DNA of 64,000 nucleotides from Leptospira barantonii (GCF_002811925.1 NZ_NPDS01000009.1:102001-166000); one strand, 5' to 3'; positions 38,760 to 48,834 are shown, numbered from the stretch's first letter. Program-made: numbers and translations. Notes: a model not told the origin generated them from the sequence alone.

Positions 38760-39608
38760 TCAAAACTTCTTCAAATACTCGGGCATTTCCGGAAGCGAAG
38801 TCTCCGTCCAAGTCCAAGCGCCTACAAGAGATACGATCGGGGCCGATTCTCCGTGTAAGATTCGGACTAAAGCGTCCTTGAGATCGTCTGCAGACGTTAG
38901 ACGAAATGGAATTCCCGGGAATCGATCCTTAAAAGAGGATTCTTCCTGTTTGGCGACGTATTCCAAAAAGAAATCCGGAAAACTCAAACCCGATTCTTTT
39001 TGAAGTTTCAAAAGGTTCTGTAGATCCTTGTCCTGGGATTTTTTTCCCATTCTTTGCAGAATGATCGTAATGCCTCGAACGCTCTGGCTGAAAAAAGAAC
39101 CGGCGCGGATGATCTTTCTTTGATTCGGTTTTTCTAAAGCCCATTCTTCCATTTTCTTTTTAACAAAAGCAAGGGAACCGTAGAACGGTTGAAGATGAGG
39201 TCTGTAATAATACGCGGAATAACCCACGGTCAAAACGGGTTTTAATTTTTCTTCGACTGCGATCATCGGATCCACACAGAACTTCAATGCGTCTTTGACG
39301 TCCTGTTCCGGCGTTTCCGAAACGGGATAACCCAGATTTCCCCTCGCGGGAGTATAAACGAAAAGATCGAGTTTTGATATTCCGTTTTTTGCAAGTTCTT
39401 CGTAAAGACGGGAAAGCGAACGATCGGGTTCGTCCAAATTGATTTCGGTGATTGTAAGATCCGCTTCCTGCAAGGGAGAATTTTTGCTCGTAGTTGCAAC
39501 TATCTTCCAAGTTTCGTTTTTGGATTTTGCGTATTCCCGGATTGCGTGAACCGCGCTTTGTCCTGCGACTCCGCTCGTTCCGATGATCAATGCGTAATGA
39601 TTCTCCAT
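38760..39608 (-). CDS. Short-chain-dehydrogenase-like NAD(P)-binding protein
   Basis: A 282-residue Rossmann-fold protein. ALIIGTSGVAGQSAVHAI is the dinucleotide-binding Gly motif; YTPARG and SAYYYRPHLQPFYGSLAFVKKKMEEWA contain a Tyr-x3-Lys-like catalytic region (Y...FVKKK). It does not match a named oxidoreductase. The ATG at 39608 has GGGAGA at good spacing upstream; the open frame extends to 39635 without support. Substrate unknown. Confidence 0.78.
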   Translation of the reverse strand: MENHYALIIGTSGVAGQSAVHAIREYAKSKNETWKIVATTSKNSPLQEADLTITEINLDEPDRSLSRLYEELAKNGISKLDLFVYTPARGNLGYPVSETPEQDVKDALKFCVDPMIAVEEKLKPVLTVGYSAYYYRPHLQPFYGSLAFVKKKMEEWALEKPNQRKIIRAGSFFSQSVRGITIILQRMGKKSQDKDLQNLLKLQKESGLSFPDFFLEYVAKQEESSFKDRFPGIPFRLTSADDLKDALVRILHGESAPIVSLVGAWTWTETSLPEMPEYLKKF

Positions 39609-39660
39609 AGGTGTCTCCCGTCGGGAAGAAACCATCTCTTAAGTGCCGTTCCTTGTCTTT

Positions 39661-40365
39661 CTATTTTATGGGGAATCGAGAAAAAACGGAAGAATCCAAT
39701 ACGACCCCGCTCATAAATTTTTGAAAGTCGGATGGGGGAGGGCAAAAAATTCTTTCCTGTTTTCCGTCTTCACTTTGAAAAGAAATCCCTAACGCGTGTA
39801 AGAGGGAACGTTTCGCGTGAGGTGTTCGTTTTGTTTCGGCGGAAATTCCGTAGACAGTATCTCCCAGAATCGGATGGCCTTTTTCGCTTAGGTGAAATCG
39901 AATCTGATGTCTTCGTCCCGTATGAAGTTTTGCGAGAAGAACGGAATATCCTTCCTTTTTTTCGCTCTTGAGCGTGATGAATTCCGTTATCGCCTTGTCC
40001 CCACCCGAAAAAACCTTTCGAACTTTTTTATTTCCATCCTTGATATAACAGATTTCCGTAAAGTGTTTTTCCTCGACTATGCCGGAACATACGCAGAGAT
40101 AAATTTTTTCGGACGCCTTGAGGATCGTGTCGGCCTCCTTGTTTTTATCTGGGTTTTTGCAGAAAAAAACGAGACCGCTCGTGTCCAAATCCAAACGGTT
40201 TACGGTTCTTAGATATTCGAGGGAAAGTTGTTTTTGAAGACGATCCGTGAAATTCTCCCGTTTGGAATCCTTGGTCGCGTGCACCGGAATTCCGGGAGGT
40301 TTTTCCGCGATCAGATAAGAATCAGTTTCGTAGAATATTTTAATATTCGAATGTTCTTCAGGCAT
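39661..40365 (-). CDS. RluA-family pseudouridine synthase
   Basis: A 234-residue enzyme. It has EKPPGIPVHAT, then the catalytic NRLDLDTSGLVFF (active Asp in RLDLDT) and LHTGRRHQIRFHLSEKGHPILGDTVYG. These are the RluA-family signature. The S4-like N-terminal RNA-binding domain of RluD is missing, so this is the short RluA/RluC-type or a tRNA enzyme; the target uridine is not predictable. It overlaps the upstream MarR gene by eight bases. Confidence 0.92.
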   Translation of the reverse strand: MPEEHSNIKIFYETDSYLIAEKPPGIPVHATKDSKRENFTDRLQKQLSLEYLRTVNRLDLDTSGLVFFCKNPDKNKEADTILKASEKIYLCVCSGIVEEKHFTEICYIKDGNKKVRKVFSGGDKAITEFITLKSEKKEGYSVLLAKLHTGRRHQIRFHLSEKGHPILGDTVYGISAETKRTPHAKRSLLHALGISFQSEDGKQERIFCPPPSDFQKFMSGVVLDSSVFSRFPIK

Positions 40366-40810
40366 TCTTCTGTCTTAGATCCAAAAGCGAGCTTCTGAAA
40401 TTTTTTTCGTCCTGAAGAATGGAGAAAAAAAGTTTGTCCGTGGATTCAACGATATGAACGGCCTTACCCACGAGTTCTTTTCCTTCCGAGGTTAGAAAGA
40501 GACAGTTCGCCCTCGAATCTTCGGGATCGGGTTGTCTTGTGAGAAGTTTTTTGGCTTCGAGACTTCTCAATACTTTGGAGGTCATCATCACGTCGGTTTT
40601 TGCGTGTTCCGCGAGACGAACCTGAGTCGCCTTTTGGGAAGCTTCTTCGAACCAAGCGAGGCTCGCCAACAACACAAATTGAACGTGTGTTAGGTCCAGG
40701 GCCAATAGGTTTTCTCGAATTCTCTTTTGCCAGAGATTCGTGATCTGCCAAAAGAGAAATCCTGTGCTTTCTTCCGCCTGGGATTCTTTGAATATGGATT
40801 TCGGTTTCAT
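40358..40810 (-). CDS. MarR-family transcriptional regulator
   Basis: A 150-residue winged-helix protein: LTHVQFVLLASLAWFEEASQKATQVRLAEHAKTDVMMTSKVLRSLEAKKLL is the typical recognition helix region, and RQPDPEDSRANCLFLTSEGKEL the wing. It probably responds to a small phenolic or oxidative ligand; Cys in ANCLF is a possible redox site, though weak. It is co-translated with the pseudouridine synthase, and its targets cannot be seen. Confidence 0.88.
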   Translation of the reverse strand: MKPKSIFKESQAEESTGFLFWQITNLWQKRIRENLLALDLTHVQFVLLASLAWFEEASQKATQVRLAEHAKTDVMMTSKVLRSLEAKKLLTRQPDPEDSRANCLFLTSEGKELVGKAVHIVESTDKLFFSILQDEKNFRSSLLDLRQKNA

Positions 40811-41021
40811 TGCCTTTTACTCGGGCTAGGTTTCATTCTATTTTTTAATCCCCGATTGTAAAGTTGGAATGTACGCCGAGTTTACGATTTTCAAGACCGG
40901 ATCTCTGTATCTTTGGCATGGATTCCGAATTGGAACGGCTAAAATTTGCGGGTGGAGTTCGGTTTATTCTTTTTTCTGAAAAAAGAATTTTTGAAATGGG
41001 TTATATTATAAAGAGACCATT

Positions 41022-42200
41022 ATGAAAAAAGATATTTCCATTTTGTTTTCAGCTCTCTGGTTGTTATCCTCTTGTGCCGCGGCCGATAAATTCAGTCTGG
41101 ATACCTCGAATCCTTTGGCTCTTTTGGTCCAGATCGTTTGGAGCGTGAATTCCGTTCCTTCCACCTCGAATACGATTCATTTTGTTGCCGTGGGAGAAAA
41201 ATGTTCCTCTTGGACAAGCAAGGACGGCAAAACTTGGACATACAGCAATTCTAAATTCTCAGGTTGTACGGACGGTTCCGTCAATTCGATCGCTTTCGGA
41301 AACGGAACCTGGGTTGCGGTCGGCGCGTTGAACGCGAACGGCGGTTGTGGAATTTGGTCCAGCAAGGACGCGGACATTTGGACCGCTTCTTCCTGCGCAC
41401 CCAATCCTTCCCCGCCGAACGGAACTTCCGCGCTTCACAACTTGAATACGATCGTATACGGCGGTACGAATTTTATCGCGGGCGGGCCGCATAACTATTC
41501 CACAACGGGTGTGGGATTTTTCGGTCAGATTTCAAGCGACGGATCGACTTGGCAGTATCTTTCTCTTACGGACGGTTCCACGTATATCGGTACGGATTAT
41601 CTTTATTCTTCTTCGTATAACAGCGTTTCGTCGGAGATCTATTTCAGCGGAATTCACAACGTGAACCCGGAAGTCGTGAAGCTTACGGTTCCCGCTTTGG
41701 CTCAAAGTTCCGTTTCGGTAAACATGCCTTCTTCCAGTTACGGGGTTCTTGCGCTCAAGTCCGGAAAGATTCTTTTATACGGGGACGACAACTACACAAA
41801 CCCCACGGTTGGAATCGTGAAGATCGGAACTCCGATCACAACTCTGGGAAGTACCGCCTCCGCAAACACGGGAGTGGGAAGTCATATCAATATCGCAGTG
41901 GAAGGAAAGGATAAGATCGTCGTTCTTGGGAATCAATGTAAGATGGATTACTACGGTCTGACCGCTCAGGTTTGGCATTCCGGTGCGGCTCCCAATATGA
42001 CTGGATGTTCCGGTTTGGATTGGATGTCCCTTTCGTATAATTCCACGTTAGACCTCTATGTCGCCGGCGCGAAGGTGACTGGAACCGTTCCTACCGCTTT
42101 CGGTTATTCCACAACCGGTCTTCCCTCCGATTGGACCGTAGTCACTCAAACCGTTGCCGGATCTCCGGGTCCGGGTATATTAGGAATCGCTACACAATAA
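41022..42200 (+). CDS. Putative lipoprotein with Asp-box repeats, first of a tandem pair
   Basis: A 392-residue protein with lipobox LWLLSSCAA. Several units of the BNR/Asp-box type are visible: SKDGKTWTYS, SKDADIWTAS, SSDGSTWQYL, each around G-x-WVAVG-like strands, suggesting a beta-propeller such as found in sialidase-like proteins. Catalytic sialidase residues (Arg triad, Tyr, Glu) are not evident. Cys pairs (CSSW, GCTDG, GCGIW, SSCAP) may form disulfides. The gene 192 bases downstream codes for a paralogue of the same length. Confidence 0.8.
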   Translation: MKKDISILFSALWLLSSCAAADKFSLDTSNPLALLVQIVWSVNSVPSTSNTIHFVAVGEKCSSWTSKDGKTWTYSNSKFSGCTDGSVNSIAFGNGTWVAVGALNANGGCGIWSSKDADIWTASSCAPNPSPPNGTSALHNLNTIVYGGTNFIAGGPHNYSTTGVGFFGQISSDGSTWQYLSLTDGSTYIGTDYLYSSSYNSVSSEIYFSGIHNVNPEVVKLTVPALAQSSVSVNMPSSSYGVLALKSGKILLYGDDNYTNPTVGIVKIGTPITTLGSTASANTGVGSHINIAVEGKDKIVVLGNQCKMDYYGLTAQVWHSGAAPNMTGCSGLDWMSLSYNSTLDLYVAGAKVTGTVPTAFGYSTTGLPSDWTVVTQTVAGSPGPGILGIATQ

Positions 42201-42391
42201 GATTTTTTTTCGTATCTTTCGATTCTGTTTGTTCCGTTTCGTATGACGTTGGTTCCGAATGTTTCGATTTTGATGTCTGTCAGATCCCCTCGTTTGTTAT
42301 AGGATATATAAACCGGGACGGATCGTTTTGTTAAACGAATTCGAAAAACGAGATACTGTCGATCTACGTTTCCGGTTTATCGGAGAGTCAA

Positions 42392-43570
42392 GTGAACGTC
42401 AGATATTCTTCCTTCTTACTCTTTTTCGGATTTCTAACTCAATGTGCCGAGGCCGATAAGTTCAGCGTGGATGCTTCCAATCCATTGGCTCTTTTAGGGC
42501 AGATCAGCTGGAGCGTAAGTCATACACCCGTAAACTCTGGAGGTGTGACCGGAACGCAGTTTGTTGCAGTCGGTGAGAACTGTTCTTCTTGGCTTTCCGA
42601 CGACGGAGTTTCTTGGAAATACAGTTCTACTCGGTTTCCGGGATGCAACACAGGAGGTTCCATACGAGGAATCGTTTATGGGAACGGAACTTGGATTGCG
42701 GTGGGAACCTTGGATGCTCCGAATAGTTGCGGGATTTGGTCGAGTCAGGACGATGCGGCGACTTGGAGTTTACGCGCATGTGCTCCCGCTCTTGTGAATT
42801 CCGTTCCTACCATCAAGGCTTTGTATGGAGTAGGGTTTGGAGCGAATCAGTTTTGGGCCATCGGAGGTCATAACGCCGGCGGGACCGGATACGATTATTT
42901 CGGACAACGTTCTTCGGACGGAATCAATTGGCAGTATTCGGGAGTGACGGACGGTTCCACTTATATATTAGCGGATTATTATAATACGGTTTCGTATAAC
43001 GCGGCGGATTCGAAGGTTTATTTCAGCGGGGTTCATAGCGTTAATTATGAATTTGCAACGCTTGAACTTCCCTCTTTGACGGATACGCCCGTCAACCTTT
43101 CGATGAGTAGCTCCAACAATCAAGTGATGGCCTTGAAGTCCGGACAGATTCTGGCATACGGAGACAACGATTACGCGAATCCCACTTCGGCGATCGTTAA
43201 GATTTTTTCGTCGGCGACATTGGATTCTTCCTCGGTGAGCGCGTCCCAGACCGCCATTCAGGTTCACGCGAGTATCGCGGTCGAAGGTAAGGATCGAATC
43301 TTATTGTTCGGAAATTCCTGTTCCATGGATTACTATCAGTTCGGTTTGAACGTTTGGCATCCTTCGAGTGGAAGTGTGATCAGCGGTTGTTCGTCCAAAA
43401 ATTTGTTGGGCGCGGCCTACAACGTCGCACTGGATCGTTATGTGGTCACCGGAACTTCCAACTTCTTTGCGTATTCCACAAACGGTTTACCATCCACTTG
43501 GACCGCAGTCGTTCCGAGCCTCGGGGGAGAATCCACTCGAAACGCAAACGCGGTCGCTTCCAAACAATAG
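42392..43570 (+). CDS. Putative lipoprotein with Asp-box repeats, second of a tandem pair
   Basis: A 392-residue protein, same length and organisation as its neighbour: lipobox FLTQCAE, then ADKFSVDASNPLALLGQI, and Asp-box-like SDDGVSWKYS, SQDDAATWSL and SSDGINWQYS. The GTG at 42392 with GGAG six bases upstream is the start. It arose by gene duplication; the two differ throughout. Probably surface-exposed; binding partner unknown. Confidence 0.8.
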   Translation: MNVRYSSFLLFFGFLTQCAEADKFSVDASNPLALLGQISWSVSHTPVNSGGVTGTQFVAVGENCSSWLSDDGVSWKYSSTRFPGCNTGGSIRGIVYGNGTWIAVGTLDAPNSCGIWSSQDDAATWSLRACAPALVNSVPTIKALYGVGFGANQFWAIGGHNAGGTGYDYFGQRSSDGINWQYSGVTDGSTYILADYYNTVSYNAADSKVYFSGVHSVNYEFATLELPSLTDTPVNLSMSSSNNQVMALKSGQILAYGDNDYANPTSAIVKIFSSATLDSSSVSASQTAIQVHASIAVEGKDRILLFGNSCSMDYYQFGLNVWHPSSGSVISGCSSKNLLGAAYNVALDRYVVTGTSNFFAYSTNGLPSTWTAVVPSLGGESTRNANAVASKQ

Positions 43571-43614
43571 ACTTCGTCGTTCGATGATGAACTAGGGGAA
43601 GCGCCTAATCTGAA

Positions 43615-44031
43615 TTAGGCGGCCTCGGCGAGTTTCGCGAGATTTTTCATCGCACCCGGAAGTTCTTCTCGGATTTTATTTCCGATCACTCTGGAAAATA
43701 AAAAAGAAAGAGGACCGGTAAATGTCACCGTGTGGATGAACTTGCTTCCGCTATTTAAGGGAAGAATTTCGTGTCTGAATTCCAACTTGCAAAGAGGCAG
43801 ATTGGTCAGGTCGGAAAAGAATTCTTTTTCACGAACCTCGGTCAGTTTAAACCAAGTTTTCGGACCACCCTTCGGCTTCAGCATTCCCTTACTACCGACT
43901 TTGAATTCTCCCTCTAAGAAAGAATCTTCCACCTCGTGATCCCATGTTTTCCAGTTCGAGACGTCTTGGTAAACTTTCCAAAGTTTTGCAGGGTTGGCTT
44001 GGGTTGTTTCTTCGTGTTGTATGCGTTTCAT
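43615..44031 (-). CDS. SRPBCC-family protein (polyketide-cyclase-like)
   Basis: A 138-residue single-domain protein of the SRPBCC superfamily: PAKLWKVYQDVSNWKTWDHEVED and the helix near the end (IREELPGAMKNLAKLAEA) are typical. The ATG at 44031 is used because AAGGA lies nine bases upstream; the open frame extends to 44076 over a hydrophobic AT-rich leader that is unlikely to be coding. It is divergent from the HTH-cupin regulator with a 20-bp palindrome between, so it is probably its target. Confidence 0.82.
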   Translation of the reverse strand: MKRIQHEETTQANPAKLWKVYQDVSNWKTWDHEVEDSFLEGEFKVGSKGMLKPKGGPKTWFKLTEVREKEFFSDLTNLPLCKLEFRHEILPLNSGSKFIHTVTFTGPLSFLFSRVIGNKIREELPGAMKNLAKLAEAA

Positions 44032-44065
44032 TTTCTTTTTTCCTTTTGATATTATAAATGTAATT

Positions 44066-44085
44066 ATAATAATCATGATTATTAT
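44066..44085. promoter_or_regulatory. 20-bp perfect palindrome, likely operator of the HTH-cupin regulator
   Basis: ATAATAATCATGATTATTAT is its own reverse complement. It lies between the SRPBCC gene (minus) and the HTH-cupin gene (plus), 34 bases upstream of the SRPBCC start and 72 bases upstream of the regulator start. Its position suits repression of one or both promoters. Confidence 0.6.
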
Positions 44086-44157
44086 TTCAAGTCTATTTTT
44101 TTCACAGTGGGAGTTTTAGATTGACAGAATTCTGCTATATTAGACAAAAAAAGTGTA

Positions 44158-44772
<615 letters not shown>

Positions 44773-44849
44773 GTCTTAAAAAAAGATCTTTTCATTCTCT
44801 GTCTGCAGGGAAGAATCCTTCGGATAATTCCTTTTAGGACCCGCAAAGA

Positions 44850-45902
44850 ATGAAGAAACTTTTTGTTTTCTCGAAACGTTTTCCTTTTTCGATTCGATTC
44901 GTTTTTCCCAGAACCGTATTATTCCATTTCGTTTTTTCTTTTTCCATCGTTGTTCTCGGAGTTTCTTGGACTTTCGCCGAAAGTATTTCCTATTCTCCGC
45001 CGCCGGATCCTTCCGAGTCCGTTTACGCGGAACAAATTTCCTGTCATCCGAACGACTGCATCACTCTGAAGCTTGAAGACATTCTCGGGGAAGGAGTTCG
45101 ATCCAAGATTTCCGATCTCATGTCCGAGAACGCGGGAAAGATTTTGATCGATACTTCCAATTCTCCCCGAAAGATCGATTCCGACGATCTCGACGATATC
45201 AGAACCGTACTCGAAGAAATTTCAAAACGAGACGGTAAGGTCGCTATCGAAAAACTGCACATTGCGATCCGCGCGTTTCAACTTCCGGATCCTCCTTTTT
45301 TAAAGGACGTGGGTTCCGTCGGTTGGGACGTGGTCAAAAGAATTTATAAGAAAGTCTATTACAGAAGAACCTCCGATTATCACGCAAAGGTTTTGTATCA
45401 TCCGGAAAACCTAAACATCTTTCTCGTTTATTTCGTTCATCGTAAGTATGGAGATATCTGCAACACGGTATTTGCAAGTTGTAACGAAATAGAATATCTG
45501 GACGACGATACGTTCGACTTACAACTTTCCGGGGCGCTCAAAGAATCGAGGGAAAAGAAAATTCCGGTTAAGGTTTCTTTTCGTCAAACCGAGGCGGTTC
45601 TTCCCGAGGCAAAGATCGATCTTGAATATCTCAAAGGAGTCAATCGTTCGGCTCGTATTTATAAGTGGATGGCCGCGAGTAAGGAAAGGGAAGTCAAACC
45701 CGTCACTAAGTCTAGGTTTCTTGTTTTTCAAGCGGTGGTCACAGCGATCGATTATTCTTTAACCGTATACGATATGATCTCTTCCTTAATCATGTATCGA
45801 CCCGCGACCGAAAGAAAGATAGAAGTGAATTACGTCGAAACCGATCAGGGCAAAAAGATCGATTCGGTGATCTTTCTTCCGCCCGAAGATGAAAAAAAAT
45901 AG
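44850..45902 (+). CDS. Exported hypothetical protein
   Basis: A 350-residue protein with a long N-terminal hydrophobic segment (VLFHFVFSFSIVVLGVSWTFAE), a signal peptide or anchor. The start ATG sits at the beginning of an Arg/Phe-rich leader. The mature part has two Cys pairs (ISCHPNDC and DICNTVFASC) and a charged, mostly alpha/beta body. A second hydrophobic stretch near the C-terminus (AVVTAIDYSLTVYDMISSLIM) may be a membrane helix. Function not recognised; neighbours do not help. Confidence 0.75.
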   Translation: MKKLFVFSKRFPFSIRFVFPRTVLFHFVFSFSIVVLGVSWTFAESISYSPPPDPSESVYAEQISCHPNDCITLKLEDILGEGVRSKISDLMSENAGKILIDTSNSPRKIDSDDLDDIRTVLEEISKRDGKVAIEKLHIAIRAFQLPDPPFLKDVGSVGWDVVKRIYKKVYYRRTSDYHAKVLYHPENLNIFLVYFVHRKYGDICNTVFASCNEIEYLDDDTFDLQLSGALKESREKKIPVKVSFRQTEAVLPEAKIDLEYLKGVNRSARIYKWMAASKEREVKPVTKSRFLVFQAVVTAIDYSLTVYDMISSLIMYRPATERKIEVNYVETDQGKKIDSVIFLPPEDEKK

Positions 45903-45955
45903 TCGCATTCGTTGAAACGTCGAAAAGAATCAATGAAAACGGATTGGGATTCTTT

Positions 45956-46603
45956 TTGAAAATTAAAGCGATCATTTTTGATTACGACGACACACTGGTC
46001 CAAACTCGAAAGGTACGTTACAAAACCTTAAAGTCTCTTGCATTAGAGAAATTTAATTTCGAATTGAAGGACGTAAGGATCGACGAAGCCTGGGGTTTGC
46101 CCGGAGACGATTTTTTAAGAAAGGTCTACGGAGAATATTCTCTGGATTTGGAATCTCTCTGGGAATCGTATAATACGTTCTGCGAACGGGATCCGAATCT
46201 TGTGTTCGACGGCGTGAACGAGTTCATTCTGGAACACGGTTCCATTCTTCCTTTGGGAATCTTATCCTCTTCGAGCGGAAGAAGGGTTTTGAAAGAAATC
46301 GAATCCATGGAGTTTTCGAAGGATTCTTTTTTTGCGGTTCAAACCGCCGAAGATACAAAGGTTCACAAGCCCAACCCCGAAGTTTTTTTACCGATTTTGG
46401 AAACTACAAAACGAATGAATCTGGATCCTTCTTCCATTCTTTACGTCGGAGATACGATCGGAGACAAAATCGCTTCGGAGAAAGCGGGTCTTCTTTTTTT
46501 AGGAATGGCGCACGAAGAAAAAACGGAGGATCTTTTTAGATCGTCTAACATAGATTTTGTGAGTTCGTTTTCCAAACTTCGAGAAAGAATTCGTTCGGTT
46601 TAA
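45956..46603 (+). CDS. HAD-family hydrolase (phosphoglycolate-phosphatase-like)
   Basis: A 215-residue cytoplasmic enzyme. FDYDDTLVQ is the nucleophile motif, GILSSSSGRR the second, and KPNPEVF with YVGDTIGDKIAS the Lys and third motif. The cap is helical, as in phosphoglycolate phosphatase and related enzymes, and the substrate is open. The TTG at 45956 has GGGA six bases upstream and begins exactly where the fold begins, so it is preferred to the TTG at 45944. Confidence 0.83.
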   Translation: MKIKAIIFDYDDTLVQTRKVRYKTLKSLALEKFNFELKDVRIDEAWGLPGDDFLRKVYGEYSLDLESLWESYNTFCERDPNLVFDGVNEFILEHGSILPLGILSSSSGRRVLKEIESMEFSKDSFFAVQTAEDTKVHKPNPEVFLPILETTKRMNLDPSSILYVGDTIGDKIASEKAGLLFLGMAHEEKTEDLFRSSNIDFVSSFSKLRERIRSV

Positions 46604-46639
46604 AAGTCGAGAAGGGCGGTGCGAAGCGGAAAGTAAAAC

Positions 46640-46663
46640 GCCTCCCTTCTTTCGAAGAGAGGC
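46640..46663 (-). terminator. Terminator of the NhaD-like antiporter gene
   Basis: A ten-position stem (GCCTCCCTTC at 46640-46649 with GAAGAGAGGC at 46654-46663, one mismatch) around TTTC. On the minus strand it is followed by GTTTTACTTT. It lies just beyond the end of the antiporter gene, as a rho-independent terminator should. It may serve both convergent genes. Confidence 0.65.
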
Positions 46664-46673
46664 GATGTTCTTC

Positions 46674-48146
46674 TTAACGGAAGAATATGAAAGTCAACAA
46701 AATGAAAGTCGGAATCAAGATTGCAAAAGAATAAAGAACGTATCCGCCGAAACTCGGCATTTTGATCTGATTCTCTTCCGCAACCGATTTCACCATAAAG
46801 TTCGGTGCGTTTCCGATATAAGTCAGAGCTCCCATAAACACGGCCCCCACTGAAATCGCTTTCAAAATGTTTTCCGCGTGAGCATCCGCAAGAATCTGCG
46901 CGACGTCCGTCATTCCCAAGGTTCCTTTCGCTAAGGATAGGAACGTAAGATACGTCGGAGCGTTGTCGAGAACTCCGGAGAACAATCCAGTTACCCAGAA
47001 GAACTGCCAGGTTTCCGTTACACCCAATTCTTTTCCGTGGTGTTCCAAAAGAATCAAAGCAGGAATCATCGTGATGAAAATTCCGATGAACAGATACGCA
47101 ACCTCTTGGATCGGATGTAAGGTGAACTTGTTGTGTTCTCTTACGTGACCTTTCGTAGTCAATTTGGAAAGAACAATCAGTCCCACTAGAACCCCTTCCC
47201 GAATGAACGCGAGATACGGATTTTCGGCGATCGCAGGAATGTAGTTTTGATTTAAGAAAGCTACGGACAAAACGATCCCGAGCAACCAGATGAAATTCAC
47301 CTGACCTTCGAGACTGATCTTTTCGCGATGAACGTGATCCTTTTTGATATCCTTAACGGTTTCCTTTTTATACGCGATCGTATCCCAAATGAAGTAAGCG
47401 ACCAAAAGTAGAATTCCCGCAACGAGCAACTCCGGTAAAAGTTTAAACGTCCAGGTAAACGGAACTCCGATCAGATAACCGAGAAACAAAGGAGGATCTC
47501 CGAGAGGAGTTAAGGAACCGCCGATGTTGGAAACCAAAAAGATAAAGAAGATCACCGTGTGAACCACGTGTTTTCTTTCCGAGTTCGTTTTTAGAATCGG
47601 GCGAATCAAAAGCATGGAAGCTCCGGTCGTTCCGATAAACGAAGCGAGAAAGGTTCCGATGATGAGGAAGATCGTGTTGTTTAACGGAGTCGCTTCAATA
47701 TCGCCTTTCAAACGGATTCCGCCCGAGATGTAGAAGAGCGAACCGAGAAGGATGATAAACGGAACATACTCGAAAACGAGTGTGTGAACGATCTTACCGA
47801 ACCAGCCGTGAAGAACCAAAATGATAAACGAAATCGCTCCCAACGCGAGCGCGAGAATCAGTTTGTTCGTGTTGCTTTCCCACCAATGAGAGGTCGTATG
47901 CGAAACGATCGGTAAAAGTGCGATGCTCAAAAGCATAAGAACGAACGGAATTACGCTCCAATACGGAAGGTCTTCGCCGGCGACTTCGTGATGGCCGGAA
48001 GAAGCTTCTTCCGTATGAGAAGAATCATGTGCCTCGGTAGTCTGAACCGGACTTTGTGTTTCCCCCGCCGGTTCGTCCGCTAAAAGTGCGGTCGCCGGTA
48101 AGATCAGAAGGATCGCCAGAAGGACGGATGTTAGTTTTTGTTTCAT
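46674..48146 (-). CDS. nhaD-like: NhaD-like sodium:proton antiporter (IT superfamily)
   Basis: A 490-residue protein with about twelve membrane segments, preceded by a probable signal peptide and a His/Glu/Ser-rich segment around 30-58 (HDSSHTEEASSGHHE). It has the paired-repeat pattern of ion transporters: SFIGTTGASMLLIRP and NIGGSLTPLGDPPLFLGYL in the first half, GLFSGVLDNAPTYLTFLSLA and ALTYIGNAPNFMVKSVA in the second. These match NhaD, which exports Na+ for H+ at the inner membrane. The His-rich loop could bind metal or sense pH; that is inference. Confidence 0.87.
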   Translation of the reverse strand: MKQKLTSVLLAILLILPATALLADEPAGETQSPVQTTEAHDSSHTEEASSGHHEVAGEDLPYWSVIPFVLMLLSIALLPIVSHTTSHWWESNTNKLILALALGAISFIILVLHGWFGKIVHTLVFEYVPFIILLGSLFYISGGIRLKGDIEATPLNNTIFLIIGTFLASFIGTTGASMLLIRPILKTNSERKHVVHTVIFFIFLVSNIGGSLTPLGDPPLFLGYLIGVPFTWTFKLLPELLVAGILLLVAYFIWDTIAYKKETVKDIKKDHVHREKISLEGQVNFIWLLGIVLSVAFLNQNYIPAIAENPYLAFIREGVLVGLIVLSKLTTKGHVREHNKFTLHPIQEVAYLFIGIFITMIPALILLEHHGKELGVTETWQFFWVTGLFSGVLDNAPTYLTFLSLAKGTLGMTDVAQILADAHAENILKAISVGAVFMGALTYIGNAPNFMVKSVAEENQIKMPSFGGYVLYSFAILIPTFILLTFIFFR

Positions 48147-48390
48147 TGCTCGTATCGTCTGAAGAATTTTTAGACATTCTCGGGACTTGGAAGAAAGAGT
48201 TAAAGTAAAAAGACTTTCTCGGGCTTTTTTTTCCCGCGTTATGACATTGTATTTTGCGAACTTTTTTAGATTGCAGAATTTTTCAAGAAAGAGATGGTTT
48301 CCTGAGAACTCCTCGAATAAAATTGTGCGAAAATTCGGCTTGAGGAAGTCTTATGGATAGAAGGGTTTCCCGATAGGAATTCTAAGAAGT

Positions 48391-48834
48391 ATGGAAGCGT
48401 TGTTTGCAAAAAAAGTCTGTCTTACTCCGATCGAAATCGAACAGAGATTGAAGTCCGTTTCTATTCAACCCACCATGCAGAGAATTTCGATCTGTCAGTA
48501 CGTTCTTTGCGAGGCGGATCATCCCACTGCGGAAGAGGTCAAAGAATGGGTCGATAGCCGGTCCTTCAAAATGAGTTTGGCCACCGTCTACAACACGTTA
48601 AACATCCTTGTTTCCGCCGGGCTTCTCCGCGAATTCAAATTCTCCTGCCTGGGCAAGTCCGTATACGACAGCAATATCGTGGACCACTATCATTTCTTTG
48701 ATGAAAAGAGCGGTAAATTTCACGATATAGATACTTCCTTACTTTCCCTCAGTTCCAAACTTCCGCCGGAGTTTCTCGTCGATAAGACTGATATTCTCCT
48801 GACCGGAAATCTTGCGAACGGTTCCGCAACCTAA
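48391..48834 (+). CDS. Fur-family metalloregulator without CxxC zinc motifs
   Basis: A 147-residue regulator. The winged-helix part is LKSVSIQPTMQRISICQYVLCEADHPTAEEV to FKMSLATVYNTLNILVSAGLL, as in Fur/PerR. The regulatory-site segment is DSNIVDHYHFFDEKSGKFHDID, where H-x-H and Asp residues match PerR/Fur positions. The structural CxxC pairs are absent, as in other Leptospira PerR-like proteins. It probably senses peroxide or iron, but which cannot be told. It starts divergently from the antiporter gene, 244 bases away. Confidence 0.88.
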   Translation: MEALFAKKVCLTPIEIEQRLKSVSIQPTMQRISICQYVLCEADHPTAEEVKEWVDSRSFKMSLATVYNTLNILVSAGLLREFKFSCLGKSVYDSNIVDHYHFFDEKSGKFHDIDTSLLSLSSKLPPEFLVDKTDILLTGNLANGSAT

